From UBA3478 sp049596955 (GTDB lineage Bacteria; Bacteroidota; Bacteroidia; Flavobacteriales; Flavobacteriaceae), in assembly GCA_049596955.1 (NCBI GenBank), contig JBMYMD010000035.1:1-12281 (forward strand): 12,281 nucleotides of DNA, read 5' to 3'. This document shows positions 1 through 6,755 of this stretch, piece after piece. A model generated the notes under the pieces. It saw only the letters and a list, made by a program, of their open reading frames with translations, was not told where the DNA came from and ran no database searches. Both the position numbers and the translations under genes were made by a program. Position 1 is the first letter of the stretch. The number at the start of each line of letters is the position of its first letter.

Positions 1-134
1 TAATTGTCTGATTTTAAACTTTGTAGAAGATTTTTACGCCTTGTTTTTTGCGTATATATACTTGGAAATAATAGGATGATTGGAGCCATAAATTCTTACA
101 ATATTTTGAAGTAAATGTCTAGAGCTTAAATGCA

Positions 135-161
135 AAAAGCCCTCGCTAGGCGAGGGCTTTT
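135..161. terminator. Strong hairpin terminator downstream of the curlin-repeat gene
   Basis: A perfect 12-bp stem (135-146 pairs with 150-161, core GCCCTCGC/GCGAGGGC) closes a 3-base loop. It is flanked by an A-run on the left and a T-run on the right, so it can act in both directions. On the minus strand it lies about 30 bp after the stop codon of the curlin-repeat gene and would end that transcript. It would also stop rightward transcription entering from outside the window. Nothing else convincing is seen in positions 1-134. Confidence 0.9.
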
Positions 162-191
162 CTATATTGTGGTTGTGTAAAATCTAAATGA

Positions 192-3140
192 TTAACTACC
201 AGCTTGGAATACGTTAACATTATTGTAGTTTCCACTTGAAATTGAAACACTTGAAGTATTTCCAGTTCCTAGCTGAAGTACATTAACGTTGTTATTAGAA
301 CTCATTTCGAATCTAATACGGCTTTCATTTCCTTCACCGATTTGTAGAGTAGCAGCAGTGTCATTGTCACCTAACATTAAAGTTCTGGCGTCGTTTCCTA
401 GACCTAATTGCCCTACTAGAGCTCCATTTCCATCTCCTTCTTGGTATGTGTAAGCGAAGTTTCCAACACCTCCTTGACCAACTAAGGCACCATTGCCGTC
501 ACCTGTTTGTACTACAGTGTTGAAGTTAAACGCACCTACTTGAAGCAAACCAGCTTCATTGTCATCTCCTAATTGAGCTACGATACCTAAGTTTAATGAA
601 CCTGCTTGAGTAACACCAGCGTAGTTACCATTTCCTGTTTGTACGGTAACAGCAGCATTTGCAAATCCAGCGAATAGAGCATCTTGATCAATATCAGCAG
701 TATTGTTATCTCCTGAAGCAACTGCCACAGCTAAGTTACCAACAGTACCTGGACCTTGGTCAATAGATGCTGAGTTACCATCTGCTCCTAAAATGTTAGC
801 AGAAAGAGCTAAACTGAATTCTCCAGATTGAGAAATGCTTACCGTATTATCATCAGATCCAACTCCATTCCATGAAACCGCAGCATTATCATCTCCAGCT
901 TGAGTTACTGTAACGTCGTTGCGGTCGGCCATTGGAGCAAGAATAACTAATGAAATATTATCAGAACCTTTTTGTCTTACTCTAACTGTATTATCGTCTG
1001 CCATATTGGCGAATACACCTGACCAGTTATCTGAAGATTTTTGTCTTACTCGTACTGTGTTGTCATCAGAGAAAGTATTTAAATCAACAACAGAAGTATT
1101 GGCATTCCCTTTTTGTACAACTCTTACAAAGTTGTCGTCTGAACCGAAAGTAATATCAACATCCGAGTCATGATTTGTACCCTCTTGCTCGTTGTATACT
1201 TCATTTCTATCAGAGTCAAACATCATAAATCCGTCAATATAAACATCAGAAGTGTTGTTGTTTCCAGTTTGGGCTATCCCGACAGTATTTTCATCTGAGT
1301 CATCTTCAACGAGAACAGTAGCAGTATTACTATTTCCATCTTGTGCCACAGCAACGAAGTTGTCATCTGAAAAATCTTCGATGTCAACATCAGCAGTATT
1401 ATTATTTCCACCTTGTGCTACAGCAACTATATTTTCATCTGAGTCATCATTTACAAATACATCAATGTCATTGTTATTACCAACTTGTAATGCTAATACG
1501 ACGTTTTTGTTTGAGTCATCTTCAATAGATAGATCCATTAAGTTATTGTTTCCAACTTGGGCAGCACCCACGATGTTGTAGTCTGAATCATCAATTTCAA
1601 TGTCATCAATGTTATTGTTATTACCAACCTGTAGAGCGACAGCTGAATTGTAATCAGCGTCATCTTCGATTTCAACTTCAAGATCATTATTGTTACCAAC
1701 TTGGGCAGCTACAACTAAATTATTGTCAGCATTACGCTCTATACCGTCATCGCCTTCCATGTCAAGGTCATTATTATTACCTAGCTGAAGAGCATATACT
1801 TCGTTGCCACTAGAATCATCATCAATAACAATATCAGATTCATTTGAGTTTCCATCCTGAGTAAGACCTACTGTGTTTCTATCAGAATCATCATCAATTC
1901 TTAATTCAGAGTCGTTGTTGTTTCCAAGCTGTGCAATTGAAACATCATTTCTGTTTGAATCAAAAACACGAACTCTAGAATCGTTATTATTTCCTCTTTG
2001 TAAAACGGCTACATCATTTCTGTTAGCATCATTTTTTAATTTTATAGTTGAATCATTTCCATTTCCAACTTGTCTTGTAGAAGCGTCATTTCTGTCTGAT
2101 CCACCATTAATTTTAGTGTCAGCATCATTATTATTACCTCTTTGAACAACGCCTACTGTATTTCGACCTGAACTACCATTAATACCGGTGTCAGCGTCAT
2201 TGCTGTTACCTCTTTGTACAACACCTACCTCATTATTATCTGAATCGTTGTCGATATCGGTTGTTACGTTGTTATTGTTTCCAGCAGATAGAGATGCTAA
2301 TTCATTATTATCTGAACTGTCGTCAATGTCAACATCAACATCATTATTATTTCCTCGTTGAACAGCCATTACGTCGTTCTCATCAGAACCATCAGTAATC
2401 TCAACATCGATGTCGTTGTTGTTTCCATTTTGAATGCTTGAAGATGAGTTCATGTTAACGTCGTTACGCATCATAACATAAGTCTCGTTATTATTTCCTC
2501 TCTGAATCACAGAACTTTCGTTATCGTCTGCGTCAAACCAAAAATCGACTTCGGCATTGTTGTTGTTTCCTCTTTGGATAGTGGTAGTCTCGTTTCCGTC
2601 TGAAGAGTTAAAGAAATCCTGAGTTGCATAGTTGTTGTTACCAACTTGAATTAATGCGCCGTAGTTGTCGTCTGAATTACCATAAGCATCATTATCATCG
2701 ATAGTGTTTCCATTACCTCTTTGTAAGATCATAAAGGTATTGTCATCTGCCTTTACTTCAATCTCAACTTCAGCTTCGTTGTTATTACCAATTTGACGTG
2801 AAAAAACAGAGTTACCATCAGACTTTCTTCTAATTCCATCATCCGTACCACCCATATCAAATTCGTTATTATTACCTCTTTGATAAGCTGATACAGTGTT
2901 GTTATCCGAGTCGACACGGATCACAATTTCTGATTCGTTGTTATTACCCATCTGAGTAAGATCCACTGAATTAGTGTTTGAGTTGTTTCTGATTTTAACA
3001 TCAGAATCATTCGAGTTACCCATTTGAGCAACTGCAACCGAATTCGCATTACTATTTGTAATGAGAACATCGGAATCGTTATTCTGAGCTATAGCTACAG
3101 TAACGAAAAGAGCAAATGCTCCAGTTAGTAATTTTTTCAT
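192..3140 (-). CDS. Giant secreted curlin-repeat (functional-amyloid-like) protein
   Basis: The protein has 982 residues. Residues 1-18 form a Sec signal peptide (MKKLL, hydrophobic core, cleavage likely after AIA). The rest is a tandem array with the curlin signature N-x5-Q-x-G-N-N-N. The ladder Gln recurs at residues 39, 63, 87, 116, 140, 165, 189, 213, 237, 261, then 309 through 819, almost always 24 apart. The second half of each repeat is an alternating strand such as DVDVDI followed by an acidic DDSD-type turn. From residue 834 the period drops to 11, and the last two units are 23 long. There is no Cys and no recognisable type IX sorting domain. Curlin proteins such as CsgA and CsgB are cross-beta subunits exported through CsgG, but CsgA is only about 150 residues, so this protein is several times larger. 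Inference: an extracellular fibre or adhesive matrix protein of a biofilm. No csg export genes lie nearby. The start follows from the signal peptide. A phase-changing adhesin or structural coat remains possible. Confidence 0.9.
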   Translation of the reverse strand: MKKLLTGAFALFVTVAIAQNNDSDVLITNSNANSVAVAQMGNSNDSDVKIRNNSNTNSVDLTQMGNNNESEIVIRVDSDNNTVSAYQRGNNNEFDMGGTDDGIRRKSDGNSVFSRQIGNNNEAEVEIEVKADDNTFMILQRGNGNTIDDNDAYGNSDDNYGALIQVGNNNYATQDFFNSSDGNETTTIQRGNNNNAEVDFWFDADDNESSVIQRGNNNETYVMMRNDVNMNSSSSIQNGNNNDIDVEITDGSDENDVMAVQRGNNNDVDVDIDDSSDNNELASLSAGNNNNVTTDIDNDSDNNEVGVVQRGNSNDADTGINGSSGRNTVGVVQRGNNNDADTKINGGSDRNDASTRQVGNGNDSTIKLKNDANRNDVAVLQRGNNNDSRVRVFDSNRNDVSIAQLGNNNDSELRIDDDSDRNTVGLTQDGNSNESDIVIDDDSSGNEVYALQLGNNNDLDMEGDDGIERNADNNLVVAAQVGNNNDLEVEIEDDADYNSAVALQVGNNNNIDDIEIDDSDYNIVGAAQVGNNNLMDLSIEDDSNKNVVLALQVGNNNDIDVFVNDDSDENIVAVAQGGNNNTADVDIEDFSDDNFVAVAQDGNSNTATVLVEDDSDENTVGIAQTGNNNTSDVYIDGFMMFDSDRNEVYNEQEGTNHDSDVDITFGSDDNFVRVVQKGNANTSVVDLNTFSDDNTVRVRQKSSDNWSGVFANMADDNTVRVRQKGSDNISLVILAPMADRNDVTVTQAGDDNAAVSWNGVGSDDNTVSISQSGEFSLALSANILGADGNSASIDQGPGTVGNLAVAVASGDNNTADIDQDALFAGFANAAVTVQTGNGNYAGVTQAGSLNLGIVAQLGDDNEAGLLQVGAFNFNTVVQTGDGNGALVGQGGVGNFAYTYQEGDGNGALVGQLGLGNDARTLMLGDNDTAATLQIGEGNESRIRFEMSSNNNVNVLQLGTGNTSSVSISSGNYNNVNVFQAGS
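312..641 (-). repeat. Ten 33-bp (11-residue) curlin half-repeats at the C-terminus
   Basis: Residues 834-943 consist of ten units exactly 11 residues long, each of the form Q-x-G-x-x-N-x-x-x-x-x, for example QTGNGNYAGVT and QLGDDNEAGLL. The ninth unit has Met in place of Gln. These units lack the acidic extension of the upstream 24-residue repeats and look more like classical curlin half-repeats. The protein then closes with two 23-residue units and ends in FQAGS. Confidence 0.88.
684..3041 (-). repeat. Array of about 32 degenerate 72-bp (24-residue) curlin repeats
   Basis: In-frame tandem repeats cover residues 34-819. Spacing between successive ladder Gln residues is 24 in nearly every case. 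The exceptions are 23 (three times minus one residue at 381-404 and 700-723), 25 (140-165) and three long units of 29, 28 and 28 residues (from Gln 87, 452 and 624). At the unit expected at residue 285 the Gln is replaced by Ser. The DNA copies are diverged, so conservation is at protein level. GNNN is strongest in the first 25 units and decays to variants such as KSSDN, AGDDN and SGEFS after residue 652. Confidence 0.9.
1542..1985 (-). repeat. Copy B of the roughly 150-residue block duplication inside the curlin gene
   Basis: Residues 386-533 are the partner of residues 21-170 (positions 2631-3080). Copy B is richer in acidic turns (DDDSD, EDDAD) than copy A, which has more Asn and Arg in the same turns. 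This suggests that the copies diverged after duplication. Confidence 0.7.
2631..3080 (-). repeat. Copy A of a roughly 150-residue block duplication inside the curlin gene
   Basis: Residues 21-170 line up unit for unit with residues 386-533 (copy B, positions 1542-1985). Matching landmarks in order are NDSDV/NDSRV, LTQMG/LTQDG followed by NESEIVI/NESDIVI, the long unit with EFDMGGTDDGI/DLDMEGDDGI, then EVEIE/EVEIE, and TIDD/NIDD. The shared order, including the rare long unit in the same place, is best explained by duplication of a six-repeat block. Confidence 0.7.
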
Positions 3141-3634
3141 TTTAATTTCATTTTAGATTTTAGGCTAGCAATATGATTTATTACTTCTTAGAATCCAAAC
3201 AAATAATTTAAAAAACGATGAAGCACGAAATTATTCGACAAAAGTTTAAGAGTCTGAAAATCAGCATAAACACGAACGATTGAGTATGAAAAAGAATAAG
3301 TAATATTACCTTTGTTTTCTTACAAAAAATAATAATAGAAATCATTGAAAAGTCCTACGATTCCTACGATTCTTGCAGATTACTTGAGTTTTAAAATATG
3401 ATGATAAAAACAAAAAAGTTTGTTTTTTCAAGAGTTTTTGTAATAATCCAAGACACTTAATTAAAACCTTAGTAAGTAAAAATTTAAAAACCAATTGATA
3501 TTTCTTAATTAGGTTTTTTACTTTATAATTCAAATTCTGTGGTCTGATAATGTTATTTTAGAACACAATTCAAGTTAGACAATACGTTTTTTGTACTTGC
3601 ATACTTTTGCAACTTGGAATTCCTTCTTGGTGTT
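3141..3634. other. AT-rich divergent intergenic region between the curlin gene and trxB
   Basis: This stretch of nearly 500 bp has no credible gene. A 63-codon minus-strand frame (3342-3533) is Lys/Leu/Phe-rich low-complexity sequence and is not believed. The visible structure is a 9-bp tandem repeat TCCTACGAT at 3353-3361 and 3362-3370, and AT-rich imperfect dyads around 3455-3530. It should contain the promoter of the curlin gene on the minus strand, but no good TTTG/TAnnTTTG pair could be assigned. The length is generous for such a compact genome, which fits a regulated upstream region. Confidence 0.5.
3602..3609 (+). promoter_or_regulatory. Possible Bacteroidota -7 box (TACTTTTG) upstream of trxB
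   Basis: TACTTTTG matches the TAnnTTTG consensus of the main Bacteroidota sigma factor exactly. No clear TTTG -33 element is seen at the usual spacing, so the call rests on one box. It sits within an inverted repeat TTGCA-N6-TGCAA (3597-3612). If used, the transcript would have a leader of about 180 nt before trxB, and a short CxxC-containing reading frame (3635-3703) would be first. Confidence 0.35.
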
Positions 3635-3703
3635 ATGCATCCATTTTCCTGTGCTGTTTGTGGTAATGACATGGCAAATTTAAGACACAGTAAAAGACTT
3701 TAA
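3635..3703 (+). CDS. Possible 22-residue CxxC leader peptide upstream of trxB
   Basis: An ATG-to-TAA frame of 22 codons starts MHPFSCAVCGND and ends in a basic tail. It begins about 25 nt after a TACTTTTG -7 box and stops 91 nt before the trxB ATG. Its SCAVCGN resembles the SACAVCDG redox site of the TrxB encoded downstream. Inference only: it could be a regulatory leader peptide or a metal- or thiol-sensing upstream frame. It could equally be chance, since 22 open codons prove little. No ribosome-binding site can be judged because this phylum seldom uses one. Confidence 0.25.
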   Translation: MHPFSCAVCGNDMANLRHSKRL

Positions 3704-3707
3704 AGCA

Positions 3708-3756
3708 TTTAACAAATCGTTAAAACTGGGTTGATAACTTTTCAATCTAAAATTGA
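3708..3756 (+). promoter_or_regulatory. Two short dyads in the trxB leader
   Basis: TTTAAC-AAATC-GTTAAA (3708-3724) and TCAAT-CTAAA-ATTGA (3742-3756) are small perfect inverted repeats between the possible leader peptide and trxB. They are AT-rich and weak as RNA hairpins. They could be protein-binding sites or chance in AT-rich DNA. Confidence 0.2.
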
Positions 3757-3794
3757 GGCTTGTTTATTACTTTTATCCCTTGGAAATCACAAAT

Positions 3795-4748
3795 ATGCAC
3801 GAGATGAATGCAGAACAACTAAAGACGGTAATTATAGGCTCGGGACCTGCGGGATATACGGCAGCAATTTATGCTGCCCGGGCAGACATGAGCCCTGTAG
3901 TTATTACAGGAATGGAGCCAGGTGGTCAGCTCACCACCACAACTGAAGTAGATAACTTTCCAGGTTATCCTGATGGGGTCGATGGACCTACAATGATGGT
4001 TGAGTTGCAAAAACAGGCCGAGCGCTTTGGCACTGAAGTTCGCATTGGACGCGTAACTGCCGTAAACTTATCGAGAGAGGCAGGAGGTAAGCACATTTTA
4101 ACTGTTGATGATTATCATATGATTGAGGCAGAAGTGGTAATTATTGCTACTGGAGCTTCAGCTAAATACTTGGGTCTTCCTTCTGAACAGCGCTTGAGAG
4201 GAGGAGGGGTTTCTGCCTGTGCCGTATGTGACGGTTTTTTCTACAAAGGACAAGAAGTCGCAATCGTTGGCGCGGGTGATACCGCTGCTGAAGAAGCTTC
4301 TTATTTATCAAATATTTGTACAAAAGTGACTATGCTGGTTCGAAGAGATGAGATGAGGGCTTCAAAAGCGATGCAACACCGAGTGAATAAGATTGACAAT
4401 ATAGAAATAAAGTACAATACTGAGGTAGAGGAGGTTTTAGGAGACCAAGTCGTTGAAGGTCTTAGATTAATTAATAATCAAGATCAAACAACAAGTGAAA
4501 TAGAAATTACAGGACTGTTTATTGCTATTGGTCACACTCCAAACACATCAATATTTAAAGGTCAAATTGATATGGATGACTCAGGTTATATTTTCACAAA
4601 AGAAGGTTCAACTCATACCAATATACCTGGGGTTTTCGCTTGTGGAGACGTGCAAGACAAAGAATACCGCCAAGCAATTACTGCAGCAGGAACTGGTTGT
4701 ATGTCAGCTTTGGATGCAGAACGTTACTTAGCGGCATTAGAAGCCTAA
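3795..4748 (+). CDS. trxB: Thioredoxin reductase
   Basis: This is an FAD-dependent cytosolic enzyme that passes electrons from NADPH to thioredoxin for disulfide reduction and oxidative-stress repair. Counting from the ATG at 3795 it has 317 residues, the usual size for the low-molecular-weight class. It shows the FAD-binding GSGPAG (15-20), GGQL (43-46), the redox-active CAVC pair (142-145), the NADPH-binding GAGDTA (159-164) with the phosphate-binding VRRDEMR (182-188), and the second FAD motif GVFACGD (279-285). The frame is open further back to a TTG at 3753, but that extension (RLVYYFYP) is unlike the family. ATG 3795, or ATG 3804 three codons later, is preferred. It appears to be a single-gene unit. 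Its TAA overlaps the stop of the convergent pspC-type gene by 4 bp, with no terminator between them. Peroxide control through the OxyR gene in this window is plausible but not shown. Confidence 0.97.
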   Translation: MHEMNAEQLKTVIIGSGPAGYTAAIYAARADMSPVVITGMEPGGQLTTTTEVDNFPGYPDGVDGPTMMVELQKQAERFGTEVRIGRVTAVNLSREAGGKHILTVDDYHMIEAEVVIIATGASAKYLGLPSEQRLRGGGVSACAVCDGFFYKGQEVAIVGAGDTAAEEASYLSNICTKVTMLVRRDEMRASKAMQHRVNKIDNIEIKYNTEVEEVLGDQVVEGLRLINNQDQTTSEIEITGLFIAIGHTPNTSIFKGQIDMDDSGYIFTKEGSTHTNIPGVFACGDVQDKEYRQAITAAGTGCMSALDAERYLAALEA

Positions 4749-6307
4749 TTACAATCAGCACACTTCAATTCATAAGTTTCATTGAAAAAGAGCGTGTGAT
4801 TTATCATTTCGCCTCTTGTAAGTCCTAGTCTTCTTCTGTTTTCATAGGTAATATGATTGTATACTTTCTGATCTAATTTAAAATAGGTGTTCGGACGTAT
4901 TTGTATCTGTAGTTTTAACTTTTGTCCTCTAACCTTATTTTCGATTGGAGAAGTAAAAAATGATGGAATCAAGGTGATATTTGAATTTGATTCGATTAGA
5001 TAGTCAATATTTTCTGCTCGTTTCTCAGCTAAAGCCTTATTTTTTCCTCTGGCGGTTTTAATGATATTAATTTGATTCTGCTCGTTTCTTGAGGCTCCAA
5101 GAGTAAGTTTTACCTCTTCTGAAAATAAAAAACCATTTTTGTCTTTGTCAATGCGAATTTCTACGTCGTCAAAATTCAAATCAAAATCGTCATTCCAGTC
5201 AAAGCTTCTGTGATTATTAATCATTTCAAATGAAATCGTATCTGTTGCTTGTGTTTGTATAAGTTCAACAGAATTTACTTCTCCAACTTTTTTCTGTTCT
5301 TGTAGTTCTCGAATCCCTATGGTGGATAGAAACACTGCTGATCCAAGAAATAAAATGGCTAAAATGATGTGAGCTGGCCATTTATGACCTTTAAAGTTTT
5401 GGCTCAGAATTCTCATGCCCAGATGTATAAAATAGTACATCGGGATACTGATCAAAAAGAATGCAGCGATTGAAATCCATCCGAGTTGATATCCCAGCTG
5501 TTCAAAAATCTGAGCAAAGTCAACGCCTATGTCTACGAAGCTCCAGGTCAATAATCCAATGCATGTAGCCGCAATACCTGAGGCTCCTGCAATAATTAGA
5601 ATGACTCCAAGAACTTTAATTAGAATCTTAATCACTTTGGTCAAAATAATGACTAGAGATTTGAAAAATCTGGAAGAATTGTGTTTTATGACATTTTCTA
5701 CCTCTTTGACATCAACGTTTTTAACCTTTTTTTCAACCTCTTCAAATCCTTCTTTGACTTTCTTTTCAATATTACCGAGGTTGACAGGTTTACCCATCAT
5801 ATCCAATTTTTGACTTGTGGTCTTGGCCTCAGGAACAACAATCCATAAAATGATATAAATCCAAAAACCTACTCCTGTTCCAAAAATCAGCAGTAGTAAA
5901 AAAATTAAACGTATCCAGACGACATTGATTCCTAAGTAGTGCTGAAGTCCTGCACAAACCCCTCCGATATATTCGTTTTCTCCATCTCTATAGAGTTTTT
6001 TGTAATCAGTGCGTTTGGATTTGCTTTCATCTGTAGGTTCTTCGTCAATTTCAAATTCTTGAGGTTCACCCATAATAGCGATGACGTCGTTTACCTCTTT
6101 GAGTGTAATTACCTGTGCTTGGTCGTTGAGGTGTTCATTAAAAAGCTCCGCAAGCCTACTTTCTATGTCTTGTAGAATTTCGTCACCACCTTGTTCTTGC
6201 GCGAATGATGCCTTTATGCGGTCTAGGTAAGACTTTAATTTTTTATAGGCTTCTTCGTCTATAAAAAAGTGAAAATTAGATAAGTTGATACTAACTGTTT
6301 TGTTCAT
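4745..6307 (-). CDS. PspC-domain multi-pass membrane protein
   Basis: The protein has 520 residues. Residues 1-100 are a charged cytosolic region. Residues 104-160 form a PspC domain: KLYRDGENEYIGGVCAGL, then an Ile/Leu/Phe-rich segment ending WIVVPEA. A Lys/Glu-rich amphipathic stretch follows (178-208). Further membrane segments lie around 215-255, 275-298 and 311-332. The last 180 residues are soluble and probably periplasmic, rich in beta-type sequence, and end in CADC. PspC proteins work in the phage-shock envelope-stress response. This long form, paired with a PadR regulator, is common in flavobacteria and has no established biochemical role. Its start lies inside the padR coding region (17-bp overlap), so the two are probably translationally coupled. 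Its stop overlaps that of trxB. Confidence 0.88.
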   Translation of the reverse strand: MNKTVSINLSNFHFFIDEEAYKKLKSYLDRIKASFAQEQGGDEILQDIESRLAELFNEHLNDQAQVITLKEVNDVIAIMGEPQEFEIDEEPTDESKSKRTDYKKLYRDGENEYIGGVCAGLQHYLGINVVWIRLIFLLLLIFGTGVGFWIYIILWIVVPEAKTTSQKLDMMGKPVNLGNIEKKVKEGFEEVEKKVKNVDVKEVENVIKHNSSRFFKSLVIILTKVIKILIKVLGVILIIAGASGIAATCIGLLTWSFVDIGVDFAQIFEQLGYQLGWISIAAFFLISIPMYYFIHLGMRILSQNFKGHKWPAHIILAILFLGSAVFLSTIGIRELQEQKKVGEVNSVELIQTQATDTISFEMINNHRSFDWNDDFDLNFDDVEIRIDKDKNGFLFSEEVKLTLGASRNEQNQINIIKTARGKNKALAEKRAENIDYLIESNSNITLIPSFFTSPIENKVRGQKLKLQIQIRPNTYFKLDQKVYNHITYENRRRLGLTRGEMINHTLFFNETYELKCADCN

Positions 6308-6635
6308 GATGATTTTTTGTAACGTTATTGACTGCTTGTTTTAATTCTCCCCAGGTCACGTGAAGTTCTTCTAGAAACGAGGCGCCTTTAGGTGTAATGT
6401 TGTAATACTTTCGAGGTGGTCCTGATTTTGACTCTTCCCACTTATATTCTAGTATTTCAGCGTTCTTAAGCCGAGTAAGCAAAGGGTATAAAGTACCCTC
6501 AACGACGAGTAACTTGACTTCTTTGAGTTTGGTCAAAATTTCAGAAGCATACAGGGGATGTTCTTGAAGAATCGATAGAATGCAATATTCTAAAATTCCT
6601 TTGCGCATTTGCGCTTTCGTATTTTCAATTTTCAT
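6291..6635 (-). CDS. PadR-family transcriptional regulator
   Basis: A 114-residue winged-helix protein of the small PadR subfamily. It starts MKIENTKAQMRKGILEYCIL. The recognition helix region is around EGTLYPLLTRL (46-56) and the wing around GPPRKYYNITPKG (72-84), followed by one C-terminal dimerisation helix. The frame is open nine codons further upstream to 6662, but the family usually begins at MKIENTK, so ATG 6633-6635 is chosen. That start also leaves a sensible short leader after the promoter at 6660-6691. It overlaps the downstream PspC gene by 17 bp. PadR proteins are usually repressors, often of their own operon and of membrane-protein partners. The dyads across its promoter fit autoregulation (inference). 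Confidence 0.95.
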   Translation of the reverse strand: MKIENTKAQMRKGILEYCILSILQEHPLYASEILTKLKEVKLLVVEGTLYPLLTRLKNAEILEYKWEESKSGPPRKYYNITPKGASFLEELHVTWGELKQAVNNVTKNHHEQNS

Positions 6636-6659
6636 TGATTGATAGATTACTATTGGATA

Positions 6660-6691
6660 CAAAGATATATGTTTTATTTGGTATTATGCAA
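6660..6691 (-). promoter_or_regulatory. Promoter of the padR-pspC operon
   Basis: Read on the minus strand, TATCTTTG (6660-6667) matches the Bacteroidota -7 consensus TAnnTTTG exactly. A TTG (6689-6691) lies 21 bp upstream as the -33 element. Transcription would begin roughly 20 nt before the padR ATG. This is the best promoter in the window. Confidence 0.65.
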
Positions 6692-6704
6692 TACATAGTA
6701 CTAT
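6681..6704. promoter_or_regulatory. Candidate PadR operator in the padR/DUF4442 divergent region
   Basis: Three nested or abutting inverted repeats are present: GTATT-ATGC-AATAC (6681-6694), TATG-CAATA-CATA (6685-6697) and the perfect palindrome ATAGTACTAT (6695-6704). They cover the -33 element of padR. They also lie between a TTTG (6677-6680) and a near -7 box TAATTTTT (6704-6711) that could serve the divergent gene. TATG-N-CATA dyads resemble known PadR sites. Binding is inferred, not shown. Confidence 0.5.
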
Positions 6705-6755
6705 AATTTTTTATTTAGCCTAAAGAATGATATCTTGAAACCCTTATCATCGCTT

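Noticed and set aside
2..79. 25 open codons from the left window edge on the plus strand, possibly the end of an upstream gene
   Set aside because: It is too short and hydrophobic or generic to support. The downstream hairpin at 135-161 is already explained by the curlin gene.
919..2145. Several plus-strand open frames of 61-109 codons opposite the curlin gene
   Set aside because: They are antisense shadows of the repeated codons. Their Ser/Phe/Pro repeats mirror the 72-bp period and they have no independent start context.
684..3041. CRISPR-like regular DNA periodicity
   Set aside because: The period is a 72-bp in-frame protein repeat with diverged copies and no conserved repeat/unique-spacer pattern.
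192..3140. RTX calcium-binding toxin or adhesin
   Set aside because: The Asp/Asn/Gly richness suggests RTX at first sight, but the GGxGxDxxx nonapeptide is absent. The N-x5-Q-x-G-x-x-N ladder fits curlin instead.
3342..3533. 63-codon minus-strand frame
   Set aside because: It is Lys/Leu/Phe-rich low-complexity translation of AT-rich spacer DNA, with no recognisable domain, and is probably not a gene.
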